A DNA stretch of 64,000 bases from Actinopolymorpha alba DSM 45243. GTDB lineage: Bacteria > Actinomycetota > Actinomycetes > Propionibacteriales > Actinopolymorphaceae. Location: the NCBI RefSeq assembly GCF_000373925.1, contig NZ_KB892759.1, positions 24,677-88,676 on the forward strand. Reading direction: 5' to 3'. Under the pieces are notes generated by a model that searched no databases, was not told the origin of the DNA, and saw only the letters and a list, made by a program, of their open reading frames with translations. Numbering within the stretch: the first letter of the stretch is position 1; each line of letters starts with the position of its first letter. Shown piece after piece: positions 34,372 through 43,500 of this stretch. The translations under genes were made by a program, and so were the position numbers.

Positions 34372-35099
34372 CGGCTCTCCTCCAGCAGTGACTCCGCGTC
34401 GCTCGCGTATCCGGTGTCGTCAACGGCGCGGCCATCGCGCAGGAACACGATCCGGTCGGCCCAGCCGGCGTGCCGGGCCTCGTGCGTGACGAGCAGGCCG
34501 GCGGCTCCGGCATCGATCCGCGCCCGGAGGAGACGCATCACGGCCTCGCCGGTCTCGGAGTCCAGGGCTCCGGTGGGTTCGTCGGCGAGCACGAGCCGGC
34601 GGTCTCCGACGAGTGCCCGGGCGATCGCGACGCGCTGCTGCTGGCCGCCGGACATGTCGTCGGGGAACCGGCCGGCGAGCTCCTTGACGCCCACCTCCGC
34701 GAGCGCCTGGGTCGCCTCCTTGCGGGCCCGCCGGGAGGGAACGCCATCGAGCTCGAGAGGCAGCGCGACGTTCTCGACCGCGGTGAGCGCCGGGATGAGG
34801 TTGAAGTCCTGGAAGACATAGCCGATCGAACGCCGGCGCAGGCCGGCGACCGCCGCCTTCGAGAGGGTGCCGAGGTCCTGGCCCTCGACCAGGACCTCGC
34901 CGACGGTGGGGGAGTCGAGACCGCCGGCGAGGTGGAGGAGCGTCGACTTCCCAGAACCGGACGGGCCCATCACCGCGACCAGCTCACCTGTGGTGACGGC
35001 GAGGCTGAGTCCGCGCAGTGCGTGGACGGCGGTCTCACCTTGGCCGTGGACGCGGCTGACCTCGCGCAGCTCCAGGACCGGTCCGGCGTGCGGCGTCAT
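34368..35099 (-). CDS. ABC transporter ATPase (MacB/LolD-like)
   Basis: ATPase partner of the FtsX-like permease, 243 residues. Walker A is GPSGSGKST (residues 45-53), the Q-loop region is GYVFQDFNLIPALTAVEN, the signature is MSGGQQQRVAIARAL and Walker B is LVLADEPTGALDSETG. The D-loop and LLVTHEARHAGW H-loop are intact, so it should be active. The ATG at 35099 overlaps the PadR gene stop (ATGA), and its own stop overlaps the permease start. Confidence 0.95.
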   Translation of the reverse strand: MTPHAGPVLELREVSRVHGQGETAVHALRGLSLAVTTGELVAVMGPSGSGKSTLLHLAGGLDSPTVGEVLVEGQDLGTLSKAAVAGLRRRSIGYVFQDFNLIPALTAVENVALPLELDGVPSRRARKEATQALAEVGVKELAGRFPDDMSGGQQQRVAIARALVGDRRLVLADEPTGALDSETGEAVMRLLRARIDAGAAGLLVTHEARHAGWADRIVFLRDGRAVDDTGYASDAESLLEESR

Positions 35100-35692
35100 C
35101 GGCGTACCCCCTCGTGGTCAGTGGCGGTGTGGTCGTCGGCCGGACGATTCTCGGCGCTCGGTCGGGCGGGTGCGGTGGAACGCGACGACCGGGCCAGGCG
35201 GGACTCGCAGTGGTCGAGCCAGCGAACCTCGGCCTCGGCCTGGAAGATCATCGAGTCGAGGACGAGCAGCCAGGGGAGGTCGTCCTCGGCGGCGGCCTTC
35301 TTGAGTCGGGTGAGTTCGCGCAGCGTGCGAAGCGTGGAGGTGCGCTGGCCCTGCACGATCGCGGTGACGTCGACGCCGGGCACGGTCGTGGCCAGGGCGA
35401 GCTTGATGGCCAGCTCGTCTCGTGGCCGGGTCTCGCGGGAGATCGGGGTGGCGAACCAGCGGTGGAGTTCGGTGCGGCCTTCGTCGGTGAGGGCGTAGCC
35501 AACCCGGCCGGACTCGTCGGAGCCTTCGCCGCGGACGAGACCGTCGCGCTCGAGCCGGGTCAGGGTCGTGTAGACCTGCCCGACGTTCAGGGGCCAGGTC
35601 GCCCCGGTCGCACGCTCGAACTCCTGCCGGAGTTGGTAGCCGTACTTCGGGCCCTCATCGAGGAGGGCCAGCAGGCCATGACGGATGGACAT
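35096..35692 (-). CDS. PadR-family transcriptional regulator
   Basis: Winged-helix repressor of the PadR/Vir family, 198 residues. The N-terminal domain reads IRHGLLALLDEGPKYGYQL with YTTLTRLERDGLVRGEG. The C-terminal part is the helical dimerisation domain (DELAIKLALATTVPGVDV ...), making it a two-domain PadR-s1 type. It heads the three-gene ABC operon, and a perfect palindrome lies 14-28 bp upstream of its ATG, so it most likely represses itself and the exporter until an envelope-active compound binds. Confidence 0.9.
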   Translation of the reverse strand: MSIRHGLLALLDEGPKYGYQLRQEFERATGATWPLNVGQVYTTLTRLERDGLVRGEGSDESGRVGYALTDEGRTELHRWFATPISRETRPRDELAIKLALATTVPGVDVTAIVQGQRTSTLRTLRELTRLKKAAAEDDLPWLLVLDSMIFQAEAEVRWLDHCESRLARSSRSTAPARPSAENRPADDHTATDHEGVRR

Positions 35693-35705
35693 GGCTACCG
35701 AGTAT

Positions 35706-35720
35706 GCATACCGGGTATGC
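35706..35720 (-). promoter_or_regulatory. Probable PadR operator
   Basis: Perfect palindrome GCATACC-G-GGTATGC, 14 bp upstream of the padR ATG, overlapping a CATACT/TATGCA -10-like sequence. It is of the AT-flanked ATGC-type expected for PadR binding. Confidence 0.6.
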
Positions 35721-35778
35721 CCTGACGCAAGCGACTCGCCCTTCGGCGGACCCCGGCGTCCGTTGGGAGTCGGGCAAC

Positions 35779-35784
35779 TAGGGT
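35779..35784 (+). promoter_or_regulatory. -10 box of leaderless galE
   Basis: TAGGGT lies 8 nt before the ATG at 35793; no ribosome site is seen. Confidence 0.5.
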
Positions 35785-35792
35785 GGGCTGCC

Positions 35793-36782
35793 ATGACCTG
35801 GCTCGTCACCGGAGGCGCCGGCTTCATCGGCGCGCACGTCGTCCACGCCCTGCACGAGGCCGGAGAGCAGATCGTCGTCCTCGACGACTTCTCCACCGGC
35901 GTACCCGCTCGCCTCTCAGACCTCGACGACGTGCCCGTCATCCGTGGCGCGGTCCAGTCCACCAGCCTGGTCGCGAAGCTCCTCCGCGAGTACGAAATCA
36001 GTGGTGTCGTCCACGTCGCGGCCAAGAAGCAGCCCGGCGAGTCGGTCGAGAATCCCCTCCTCTACTACCGCGAGAACCTCGGCGGCCTGGAGTCCCTCCT
36101 GCGGGCCATGACCGAGGCCGGGACGGACGCCCTCGTCTTCTCCTCCAGCGCCTCGACGTACGGCAACCAGGACTCCGACGTGTTGACCGAGGACGCGGTG
36201 TGCCGGCCGGAGTCGCCGTACGGCGAGACCAAGCTCGCCGGGGAGTGGCTGATCGCCGACGTGGCCCGGGCGACCGGCCTGCGCTACGTCAACCTGCGCT
36301 ATTTCAACGCCGCCGGCGCGGGCCGGCCCGAACTCGCCGACACGGGTGCGTTCAACCTGATCCCGATGGTGTTCGAACGCCTCACCGCCGGCAAGCCACC
36401 GCTGATCTTCGGCGACGACTACCCGACACCGGACGGCACCACCATCCGCGACTACATCCACGTCGCCGACATCGCCTCCGCGCACGTCGCGGCGGCCCGG
36501 CACCTCGCCAAGGGCGAGGAGGTCCGCCACGTCCTCAACGTGGGCACCGGTCGCGGGTCCTCCACCCGGGAGATCGTGGACACGATCCTGGAGGTGTCCG
36601 GCTACTCCGACCTCACGCCGGAGGTGCTGGGGCGGCGGGCCGGTGACCCGGCCGTCTCGATCGCCTCCGCCGACCGGATCCGGCAGCTCTTCGGGTGGTC
36701 GGCGGCCCATGACATGCGGGCGACGGTGGCCGACGCGTGGGAAGGTTGGCTCTATCACCATCCGGAGGCACGCCGCGCGTGA
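35793..36782 (+). CDS. galE: UDP-glucose 4-epimerase
   Basis: Short-chain dehydrogenase/reductase-type epimerase interconverting UDP-glucose and UDP-galactose, 329 residues. The NAD loop is TGGAGFIG (residues 6-13), the active-site pair is Tyr143 and Lys147 in SPYGETKLAGE, and Ser119/Ser120 lie in VFSSSASTYG. LRYFNAAGA and RDYIHVADIA are GalE-specific blocks. The ATG at 35793 lies 8 nt after a TAGGGT box. It supplies UDP-galactose for surface polymers. Other NDP-sugar epimerases of the same family cannot be excluded. Confidence 0.9.
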   Translation: MTWLVTGGAGFIGAHVVHALHEAGEQIVVLDDFSTGVPARLSDLDDVPVIRGAVQSTSLVAKLLREYEISGVVHVAAKKQPGESVENPLLYYRENLGGLESLLRAMTEAGTDALVFSSSASTYGNQDSDVLTEDAVCRPESPYGETKLAGEWLIADVARATGLRYVNLRYFNAAGAGRPELADTGAFNLIPMVFERLTAGKPPLIFGDDYPTPDGTTIRDYIHVADIASAHVAAARHLAKGEEVRHVLNVGTGRGSSTREIVDTILEVSGYSDLTPEVLGRRAGDPAVSIASADRIRQLFGWSAAHDMRATVADAWEGWLYHHPEARRA

Positions 36783-36894
36783 CGCGCGGTTCCCGGTCGG
36801 GCCGGCTGTCGTGCGGGTGTTCCGCCGGCCGCGGGCGGCCCGGTGGGTGGCCCCCCGCCGGTGAGCCGGAAGCCTGGAAGGGGGCCGGTCAGGG

Positions 36895-38931
36895 ATGACG
36901 CAGCCGGGCACGATCTTGTGGACCCCGCCCGCCGATGTGCGTGAACGCACCCGCATCGGCGCGTACCTCCGCTGGCTGGCCGACGAGCGGGGTCTGGCGT
37001 TCGACGACTACCACTCACTGTGGCGCTGGTCCATCGACGACCTGCCCGGCTTCTGGGGCAGCATCTGGGACTACTTCGGGGTCCGGGGTCGCCCCCGGGA
37101 AAACACAGTCGGGGTCCGGGGTCGCCCCTGGGAGGGTGCTGTCCTGGGGCGGGACACGATGCCGGGCGCGGAATGGTTTCCGGGCGTCCGCCTCAACTTC
37201 GCCGAGGAGATGCTGCGCAACCTTCCGGACGTGGGACCGGTGGTCGTGGCGCGCTCGCAGTCCCGGGCGCCGGTGGAGCTCACGGCGGCGGAGTTGCGAG
37301 ACGCGGTGGCCCGGGCGCGGGACGGTCTGCGCCGGCTCGGCGTCGGGCCGGGCGACCGAGTGACCGCGTACCTCCCGAACGTGCCGGAGGCGCTCGTACT
37401 CCTCCTCGCCACGGCGAGTCTGGGTGCGGTGTTCTCCTCCTGTGCGCCGGAGTTCGGGACCCGCAGCGTGGTCGACCGGTGGAGCCAGATCGAGCCGTCC
37501 GTGCTCGTGGTGGTGGACGGCTATCGGTACGGCGCGAAGGAGATCGACCGGGTAGACGAGGTGGCGGCGATCCGGGCGGGCCTGCCGACGCTGCGGCACA
37601 CGGTGGTGCTGCCGTACCTGTCCGAAGTCGCCGCGGCCCGCATCCCCGACGCGCTCACCTGGTCGGAGCTGCTCGACGCCGGCGGCGGCACGGGTGAGCC
37701 GGCGTTCGAGCCGCTGGCGTTCGACCATCCGTTGTACGTGCTGTATTCGTCGGGTACGACGGGTCTGCCCAAGCCGATCGTCCACGGACACGGCGGCATC
37801 CTCCTCGAGCACCTCAAGACAATGGCGCTGCACTTCGACCTGGGCCCGGGGGATCGGTTCTTCTGGTTCTCCACGACCGGGTGGATGATGTGGAACGCGC
37901 TGGTGTCCGGCCTCCTCGTCGGTGCCACGGTGGTGATGTACGACGGCAATCCCAGCCATCCCGACCTCGGGGAGTTGTGGCGGCTGGCGGCCGAGTGCGG
38001 GGTGACGTTCTTCGGCACGAGCGCGCCGTTCCTGATGAGTTGCCGCAAGGCCGGCCTGCGTCCGGCGGAGATCGCGGACCTGTCGAGGATCCGAGGTCTG
38101 GGTTCGACGGGCGCGCCGTTGCCGCCCGAGGGTTTCGCCTGGGTCTACGAGAACGTCAACCCCACCTTGCTCCTCCAGTCGTTCTCGGGCGGCACCGATC
38201 TCTGCACCGGGTTCGTGGGCGGGTCGCCGCTGCTGCCGGTGTACGCCGGGGAGCTCGCCTGCCCCTGCCTTGGCGCCGCGGTGGCGGCGTACGACCCGTC
38301 TGGTCGCCCGGTGGTGGGGCAGCTCGGCGAACTCGTGCTGGAACGCCCGATGCCCTCGATGCCGGTCGGCTTCTGGGGCGACCCTGACGGGAGCCGCTAC
38401 CGCGCCGCGTACTTCGAGGACTTCCCTGGCGTGTGGCGGCACGGCGACTGGGTGGAAATCACGCCCCGCGGCACCTGCGTGATCACCGGGCGTTCAGACG
38501 CGACGCTCAAGCGGGGCGGCGTGCGGATGGGGACAGCGGAGTTCTACTCGGTGGTGGAGAGCTTCCCGGAGATCGCCGACAGTCTGGTCGTGCACCTGGA
38601 CGAGTGGTCCGGGGGTCCGGAGGAGCTGCTGCTGTTCGTCGTTCTGGCGGCGGGTGCGGAGTTGGACGACGCCCTGCGCGCGCGGCTGGCGGGGGAGTTG
38701 CGCAGGCACCTGTCGCCCCGCCACGTTCCTGACGAGATCGTGGCCGTCGCGGCCGTACCCCGCACGCTGTCGGGCAAGAAGCTCGAGGTTCCCGTGAAGC
38801 GGATCCTCGAGGGGCACCAGGCTGACGAGGCGGCCAGCAGGGGAGCCCTCGCGGATCCGGGCTCGTTGCGGACGTTCGAGGAGTTCGCGCACACCCGCCG
38901 GCGTGGGAACGCCGACGCCGCCGGCCGCTGA
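36895..38931 (+). CDS. aacS: Acetoacetyl-CoA synthetase with an internal tandem insertion
   Basis: AMP-forming ligase activating acetoacetate (EC 6.2.1.16-type), 678 residues. The phosphate loop is LYSSGTTGLPKPI, with YEN at the motif ITxYGxTE equivalent, WRHGDWVEITPRGTCVITGRSD for adenylate binding, and a C-terminal Lys in RTLSGKKLEVPVKRIL. N-terminal WFPGVRLNFAEEML is typical of AacS rather than acetyl-CoA synthetase. Residues 62-83 are two 11-residue repeats (GVRGRPRENTV, GVRGRPWEGAV) where homologues have one shorter loop. The ATG at 36895 is used. It stands alone between galE and the SpoIID gene. Confidence 0.9.
   Translation: MTQPGTILWTPPADVRERTRIGAYLRWLADERGLAFDDYHSLWRWSIDDLPGFWGSIWDYFGVRGRPRENTVGVRGRPWEGAVLGRDTMPGAEWFPGVRLNFAEEMLRNLPDVGPVVVARSQSRAPVELTAAELRDAVARARDGLRRLGVGPGDRVTAYLPNVPEALVLLLATASLGAVFSSCAPEFGTRSVVDRWSQIEPSVLVVVDGYRYGAKEIDRVDEVAAIRAGLPTLRHTVVLPYLSEVAAARIPDALTWSELLDAGGGTGEPAFEPLAFDHPLYVLYSSGTTGLPKPIVHGHGGILLEHLKTMALHFDLGPGDRFFWFSTTGWMMWNALVSGLLVGATVVMYDGNPSHPDLGELWRLAAECGVTFFGTSAPFLMSCRKAGLRPAEIADLSRIRGLGSTGAPLPPEGFAWVYENVNPTLLLQSFSGGTDLCTGFVGGSPLLPVYAGELACPCLGAAVAAYDPSGRPVVGQLGELVLERPMPSMPVGFWGDPDGSRYRAAYFEDFPGVWRHGDWVEITPRGTCVITGRSDATLKRGGVRMGTAEFYSVVESFPEIADSLVVHLDEWSGGPEELLLFVVLAAGAELDDALRARLAGELRRHLSPRHVPDEIVAVAAVPRTLSGKKLEVPVKRILEGHQADEAASRGALADPGSLRTFEEFAHTRRRGNADAAGR
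37078..37143 (+). repeat. 33-bp in-frame tandem duplication inside aacS
   Basis: Units 37078-37110 and 37111-37143 begin with 18 identical bases and then diverge. They encode 11 residues each and keep the reading frame. Confidence 0.8.
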
Positions 38932-39057
38932 CCACCAGTCCAGGAGCGTTTACCACCGTTCTGTCCATTTTTCCGGGATTCTGACGATTTGGGAGTGTCG
39001 TCTGATCTTGGACAGGGAAGGTCATCTTCGACGGTGACGGCTGGCGAAGGTGGGCAG

Positions 39058-40383
39058 ATGGGCGAACAGACGCAGGCAACGGCGAAGATCAGGCGCTTGT
39101 CGGTGGTCGCGGCGGCGGTCATCGGGCTGGTGGGCGCAGCCGTTCCAGCCTGGGCGGACCAGCCAGACGGCGGCATTGGACCGGGCTCGGCGACGGCGGG
39201 CGTCAAGCGTCCGGACAACGGAATCTTCGAGGTCGTGGGTCGCGGTTGGGGACACGGGCGCGGGATGTCGCAGTGGGGTGCGTACGCCGCGGCGAAGAGC
39301 GGCCAGAACTACCGCGAGATCCTTCGCTTCTACTACCCGCGGACCACGCTGGTCTCCGACCGGACGTCGGACCGTCTTCGGGTGTTCCTCAGCCACCGCG
39401 GTGGTGAGGTGCGGGTGCGTCCCGAGCCCGGGCTGACCCTCTGGTGGACCAGGCGGGACGGCTCGACCAGGCCCGAGGCATTACCCACCTCGCTCGCCGA
39501 CTGCCGGGTGAGCACCTGGCGGGTCCGCCCGATCGAGGGCCGGGCAATGGCGGTCGAGGGGTACTCCTGTGGTGCCTGGCGCACGTTCGTACCCTCGCGC
39601 AAGATCCTGCCCAGCGGGCGTGCGTCGTTCGTCGCTCCGGACGGAACGGTCGCGGTCGAGCGACGGACCTCGGACGGCACGAAGGTCCGTCGCGACTACC
39701 GGGGCTTCCTGCGGGTCGTGCTCCGTGACGGCCGGCTCCGCCCGATCAACGTCGTGTCGTACGAGGAGTACCTCCGCTCGGTGGTGCCCGCGGAGTCGCC
39801 GGCCGGCTGGCCCCGCGCGGCGTTGCGCGCCCAGGCGGTCGCCGCGCGCACGTACGCCGTCCGATCGGCGCGTGACCGGGGCGGTGCTTCCTTCGACGTC
39901 TACGACACAACCGCCTCCCAGGCGTACCCCGGACGGGTTCGGTACAACAAGGACTGGAAGGTCACCCGTACGTACGAACACGCGCGAACCGACGCGGCGA
40001 TCGCCGCCACCGCGGGACAGACCCTGCGCTACAACACCCGGGACGCGCTCACGGAGTTCGGATCGTCCAACGGTGGGTGGACAGCCGACGGTGCCAAGCC
40101 CTACCTGCGGGCCCAGACCGACGGCTGGGATGCGAACGCGAGCGACAACCCGAGCCGGGACTGGAAGGACACGGTGACGGCCAGCCGGCTGCAGCGGCGC
40201 TACCCCTCGATCGGGACGCTGCGCGAGATCAGGGTGCTCGAGCGTTCGGGTGGCGGCACCTGGGGTGGCCGGGTGCGCGCGCTCCTGCTCGTGGGCAGCG
40301 CGGGGTCCCGGGAGATCCGGGGTGAGGACAACGTCCGCTGGGCGCTCGGCCTCCGGTCGGCGTGGTTCGCCTTCCAGGACTGA
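39058..40383 (+). CDS. SpoIID/LytB-domain exported protein
   Basis: Secreted protein of 441 residues with a SpoIID domain (PF08486), related to the peptidoglycan lytic transglycosylase of sporulation; in actinobacteria its exact role is not fixed. A Sec signal peptide ends AVPAWA. The N-terminal GRGWGHGRGMSQWGAYAAA motif is the common start of this family. The core block is YEEYLRSVVPAESPAGW with AALRAQAVAARTYAV, and the later FGSSNGGWTADGAKPYL. The ATG at 39058 follows GAAGGTGGG. An upstream in-frame start at 38989 is less likely because it lengthens the signal region. Confidence 0.88.
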   Translation: MGEQTQATAKIRRLSVVAAAVIGLVGAAVPAWADQPDGGIGPGSATAGVKRPDNGIFEVVGRGWGHGRGMSQWGAYAAAKSGQNYREILRFYYPRTTLVSDRTSDRLRVFLSHRGGEVRVRPEPGLTLWWTRRDGSTRPEALPTSLADCRVSTWRVRPIEGRAMAVEGYSCGAWRTFVPSRKILPSGRASFVAPDGTVAVERRTSDGTKVRRDYRGFLRVVLRDGRLRPINVVSYEEYLRSVVPAESPAGWPRAALRAQAVAARTYAVRSARDRGGASFDVYDTTASQAYPGRVRYNKDWKVTRTYEHARTDAAIAATAGQTLRYNTRDALTEFGSSNGGWTADGAKPYLRAQTDGWDANASDNPSRDWKDTVTASRLQRRYPSIGTLREIRVLERSGGGTWGGRVRALLLVGSAGSREIRGEDNVRWALGLRSAWFAFQD

Positions 40384-40407
40384 ACTGTTACGTCCAGGTG
40401 TGGGAGG

Positions 40408-41157
40408 TCAACCGCGCAGGTGGGTCAGGGTGACCTTCTCGTTGGTCGCCCGGCGTTCGAGCGCCGTCTCGTCGAGGTTGCGGACCAGGACGACCGACGC
40501 CTGCCGAGCGAGCGGGGCAAGGAGCGCGTCGAGGTAACCGTCGGAACCGGCCGGGTTGGTGTCAGTCAGCACCCTCGCGCCGGTCTCGAGTCCAAGCTCA
40601 TCAGCCCGGACGCGCGCCGCGTTGGTGAGGTCGGCGCAGGTGAGCGTGTGACCGCCGACGACCAACGCGGGCGCGGTCGGATCCGGCGGAACGTACGGCG
40701 TGAACGCGTCGGCGTACGACGGCACCTCCACGCCGTAGTCCAGTACGCCCGGCGGCAGCGTCTCGGTGAACGGCCCACCGAGAGGACGCAGGGCGAGCGC
40801 CACCGTGTCCCGCCCACCCGCCACCAGCGCCTCCTCGAACCGCTCAGGCCCGGTGACCACGACCTCGGCCCCGGCCGGTGCGTCGAGGTCGACGACCAGC
40901 CCCGCCGACCAGGCGGCGAGCATCCACACCGCGGCCTGCCAGTGCGCCGGGAGGAGGAGCGCGGCCCGCTCGCCCGGCTCGGTGGCCAGCCCGTCCTGCA
41001 GTAGGTTGGCAGTCTTGGCGACCCAGTTTTCGAGCGTGGTGAGGGAGAGCTCCACCCGTTCGCCGGTGGCGTCGTCGTAGAACGTCAAGAACGGCTTGGC
41101 GGGCTCGGCGGCGAGGGCTGCGGCGATAAGACCGGCGGGCGTTTCTGGGTGGGCCAC
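40408..41157 (-). CDS. TIGR03089-family protein
   Basis: Actinobacterial protein of 249 residues related to the N-terminal part of AMP-binding enzymes. The block FLTFYDDATGERVELSLTTLENWVAKTANLL (split at residue 45) and ERAALLLPAHWQAAVWMLAAW are diagnostic. It lacks the adenylation core and C-terminal domain, so it is not a functional ligase by itself; the role is unknown. The GTG at 41157 lies 8 nt after a TAGGGT box, making a leaderless start more likely than the ATG at 41178. It diverges from manC, as in other actinobacteria. Confidence 0.85.
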   Translation of the reverse strand: MAHPETPAGLIAAALAAEPAKPFLTFYDDATGERVELSLTTLENWVAKTANLLQDGLATEPGERAALLLPAHWQAAVWMLAAWSAGLVVDLDAPAGAEVVVTGPERFEEALVAGGRDTVALALRPLGGPFTETLPPGVLDYGVEVPSYADAFTPYVPPDPTAPALVVGGHTLTCADLTNAARVRADELGLETGARVLTDTNPAGSDGYLDALLAPLARQASVVLVRNLDETALERRATNEKVTLTHLRG

Positions 41158-41165
41158 GAGGATCG

Positions 41166-41171
41166 ACCCTA
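41166..41171 (-). promoter_or_regulatory. -10 box of leaderless TIGR03089 gene
   Basis: TAGGGT on the minus strand, 8 nt before the GTG at 41157. Confidence 0.5.
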
Positions 41172-41327
41172 GTGGCATGGGCGCCCGGCCCCGCTGCGGC
41201 CGCCCACGGTGGCCCCAGGCCCGCCGCTCTCCAGGCCCGCGGCGCTCGGGGCGCGGGCCTCTCAGGGTGGGAGGCTCCCCTGGCGCGCGGCGCTCAGGGT
41301 CGCCGCGTGCGGTGGGAACAGAGCCCG

Positions 41328-41333
41328 TAGGCT
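41328..41333 (+). promoter_or_regulatory. -10 box of leaderless manC
   Basis: TAGGCT lies 8 nt before the ATG at 41342; no ribosome site is seen. Confidence 0.5.
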
Positions 41334-41341
41334 CACCTGAC

Positions 41342-42487
41342 ATGCGGTACGCAGTCATCATCGCGGGGGGCACGGGCACCCGCCTGTGGCCACTGTCTCG
41401 TGGCGCCAGACCCAAGCAACTGTTGAGCGTTGGGAGTGGCAAGAGCCTCTTGCGGATTGCCTACGAGCGCCTGATCGGGCTCGTCCCGCCGGAGCGGATC
41501 TTCGTCTGCGCCGGTGCCGCTCACCGGGACGCCATCCTCGACCATCTGCCGGAGCTTCCGCTCACCAACTTCCTCGGCGAACCCATCGGCCGCGACACGG
41601 CCAACGCCATCGGGTTCGCCTCGGCGGTGCTGGCCAAGCAGGACCCTGACGCGGTGCTGGCGTTCGTGAACTCCGACCACGTGATCGAGCCGATCTCGGC
41701 GTTCCAGGACGCCCTGCGGACCGCGTTCGAGGAAGTGGAGCGCGACCCGGGCGTACTCGCGACTTTCGGCATCCCGCCGTCGTCGCCCCACACCGGTCTC
41801 GGCTACATCGAACGCGCCGAGCCGATCGCCACCCCTTCGCCAACCACCGCCGCCGGAGGCGCACCCGCCGCCGAGTCGAGCGGAGCGCCCGAGATCTTCG
41901 CCGTCTCGGCGTTCAAGGAGAAGCCGGATCTGGCGACCGCGCAGTCCTACGTCGCCAGCGGCCGGTACCTCTGGAACTCCGGGATGTTCGTCTGGCGTGC
42001 CGACACCCTCCTCGGTGAGCTCGCGACGCATCTGCCCGCGTCGTACACCGGGGTACGTCGGATCGCCGCGGCCTGGGCCAGTCCGGAGCGTGAGCTGGTC
42101 CTGAAGGAGATCTACGTCGACCTCCCGAAGATCAGCATCGACTACGCGGTGATGGAGCCCACCGCCAGGGGAGAGGGCGCCGCCCGCGTCGTCGTCGTAC
42201 CCATGGCCGTCGACTGGCTCGACGTCGGATCCTGGCCCACCCTCGCCCGGACGCTGGAGAACGACCGCGACCACAACGCCAGCAACACCGTGACGGTCCT
42301 GGTTGACTCCGAGGGCAACATCGTGGTGAGCGACGACCCCGAACACCTCGTCGCGACGGTCGGGCTACGGGAGACGATCATCGTGCACACCCGGGACGTG
42401 ACCATGGTGTGCCCCAAGAGTTCCGCCGAGCGGGTCAAGGATCTGGTCGCGCGGGTCCATGACGCCCACGGCAGCCGCTACGCCTGA
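41342..42487 (+). CDS. manC: Mannose-1-phosphate guanylyltransferase
   Basis: Makes GDP-mannose from mannose 1-phosphate and GTP for mannosylated wall lipids and polymers. The 381 residues are the single-domain form, without a fused isomerase. The N-terminal loop AVIIAGGTGTRLWPLSR with PKQLL is intact, followed by AFVNSDHVI, LGYIERAE, FKEKPDLATAQSYVASGRYLWNSGMF (split at residue 205) and VDWLDVGSWPTL. A 20-residue Ala/Pro/Thr-rich insert lies near residue 165. The gene corresponds in position to Rv3264c. The manA and manB genes feeding it are 15 kb away. Confidence 0.93.
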   Translation: MRYAVIIAGGTGTRLWPLSRGARPKQLLSVGSGKSLLRIAYERLIGLVPPERIFVCAGAAHRDAILDHLPELPLTNFLGEPIGRDTANAIGFASAVLAKQDPDAVLAFVNSDHVIEPISAFQDALRTAFEEVERDPGVLATFGIPPSSPHTGLGYIERAEPIATPSPTTAAGGAPAAESSGAPEIFAVSAFKEKPDLATAQSYVASGRYLWNSGMFVWRADTLLGELATHLPASYTGVRRIAAAWASPERELVLKEIYVDLPKISIDYAVMEPTARGEGAARVVVVPMAVDWLDVGSWPTLARTLENDRDHNASNTVTVLVDSEGNIVVSDDPEHLVATVGLRETIIVHTRDVTMVCPKSSAERVKDLVARVHDAHGSRYA

Positions 42488-42512
42488 GGATTCGACCCCG
42501 CGAGGGGTGAGG

Positions 42513-42568
42513 CCCGAGCTGTCAGAGGTTTGTCGGTCTCTTAGCCGAGAAGCCTCTGACAGCCCGGG
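42513..42568. terminator. 24-bp-stem hairpin, family with the one at 54488
   Basis: Arms 42513-42536 and 42545-42568 pair at 21 of 24 positions, around the loop TCTCTTAG. The reverse complement of that loop and most of the stem (TGTCA-AGG-TTCTCGG type) recur at 54488-54531. It lies between manC and DUF3105, which converge. Confidence 0.7.
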
Positions 42569-42637
42569 TGTCTTCTCCAGGTTCGGTGGCGGGAGCTACG
42601 CGCGACTTCGCCCTGGTTGGGTTCGCCTGGCCGGCGG

Positions 42638-43345
42638 TTAGGCGGCGTTCGGCTCGGGCGACTGGGAGGCGGGGTATTTCTTCATGAACTGCTCGATCGC
42701 CTCGCCACTGACCTTCGTGGCGTACTGCCGGTGCCCGGCGTCGGTCGACCAGTGGGTGAGCGCGATGTGCTTGCCGGCCTTGAACTTTCCGTCCTTGGCG
42801 AACCACGGCGCGACGATCAGCTTCTTGGAGTTGTCGAACGTGCTCGACTCGAACCTCCGCGCGATGTCCTTGAGGGCGTTCAGCTGAGCGGAGTCCTTGG
42901 CGATCGTCTCGTCGTACCACACGATCGTGTAGCCGTGCTCGAGGTTGTGGACGAGCGTCTCGACCGCCGGCCGGTCCTTGTCGGTGTAGAACTTCCGGCC
43001 GAACGACGCCGGCTGCTCCCAGTGCGGGCCCGCGGACGGTGGCGCCGTGGTGTAGTTGACCTTCTGGCCGGTGTCGACGTGGTCGGAGACACCTGCGGCG
43101 CTGTCATTGACGACCGGGTCGAGACCCGCCTGCGCGGCCGGCACGCCGAACGCGGACATCGGCTGACGGCCGGGATCGTTGATCCAGTTCTTCACCGGCA
43201 CCCAGGCGGCCGCTCCGATGATGACAAGACCGACCAGCGTGCAGGCGACGATGATCAACGCCGTGCGCCGGCGTTCGGTGCGCTGCTGCTCGCGGCGCAG
43301 CTGCTCGATGCGCTCGCGCCGGTTGGTTGGCTTGCGTTTAGCCAC
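42638..43345 (-). CDS. DUF3105 membrane-anchored protein
   Basis: Membrane-anchored extracytoplasmic protein of 235 residues. A Lys/Arg/Glu-rich cytoplasmic start (RKPTNRRERIEQLRREQQR) precedes one helix (ALIIVACTLVGLVIIGAAAWV). The external domain matches DUF3105 (PF11303): PPSAGPHWEQPASFG, LVHNLEHGYTIVWYDE and SSTFDNSKKLIVAPW. The conserved GPHW and NLEHG motifs suggest a metal or active site, but no function is established. The GTG at 43345 follows a GAAGGA ribosome site. Confidence 0.82.
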   Translation of the reverse strand: MAKRKPTNRRERIEQLRREQQRTERRRTALIIVACTLVGLVIIGAAAWVPVKNWINDPGRQPMSAFGVPAAQAGLDPVVNDSAAGVSDHVDTGQKVNYTTAPPSAGPHWEQPASFGRKFYTDKDRPAVETLVHNLEHGYTIVWYDETIAKDSAQLNALKDIARRFESSTFDNSKKLIVAPWFAKDGKFKAGKHIALTHWSTDAGHRQYATKVSGEAIEQFMKKYPASQSPEPNAA

Positions 43346-43500
43346 GGTCCAGTCCTTCGGCTCAGCCGGCCGGCGATCGCACGGCCGGATAGGAGTGTAC
43401 GGAAGCAATGTGGGAGTAAAAGATCGCACGGCCACCGGTGGGTTCGCCAACGGTACGGCCCACCCCGTCGGTCCCGATAACGCTCGGAGAGACTGGTCTC

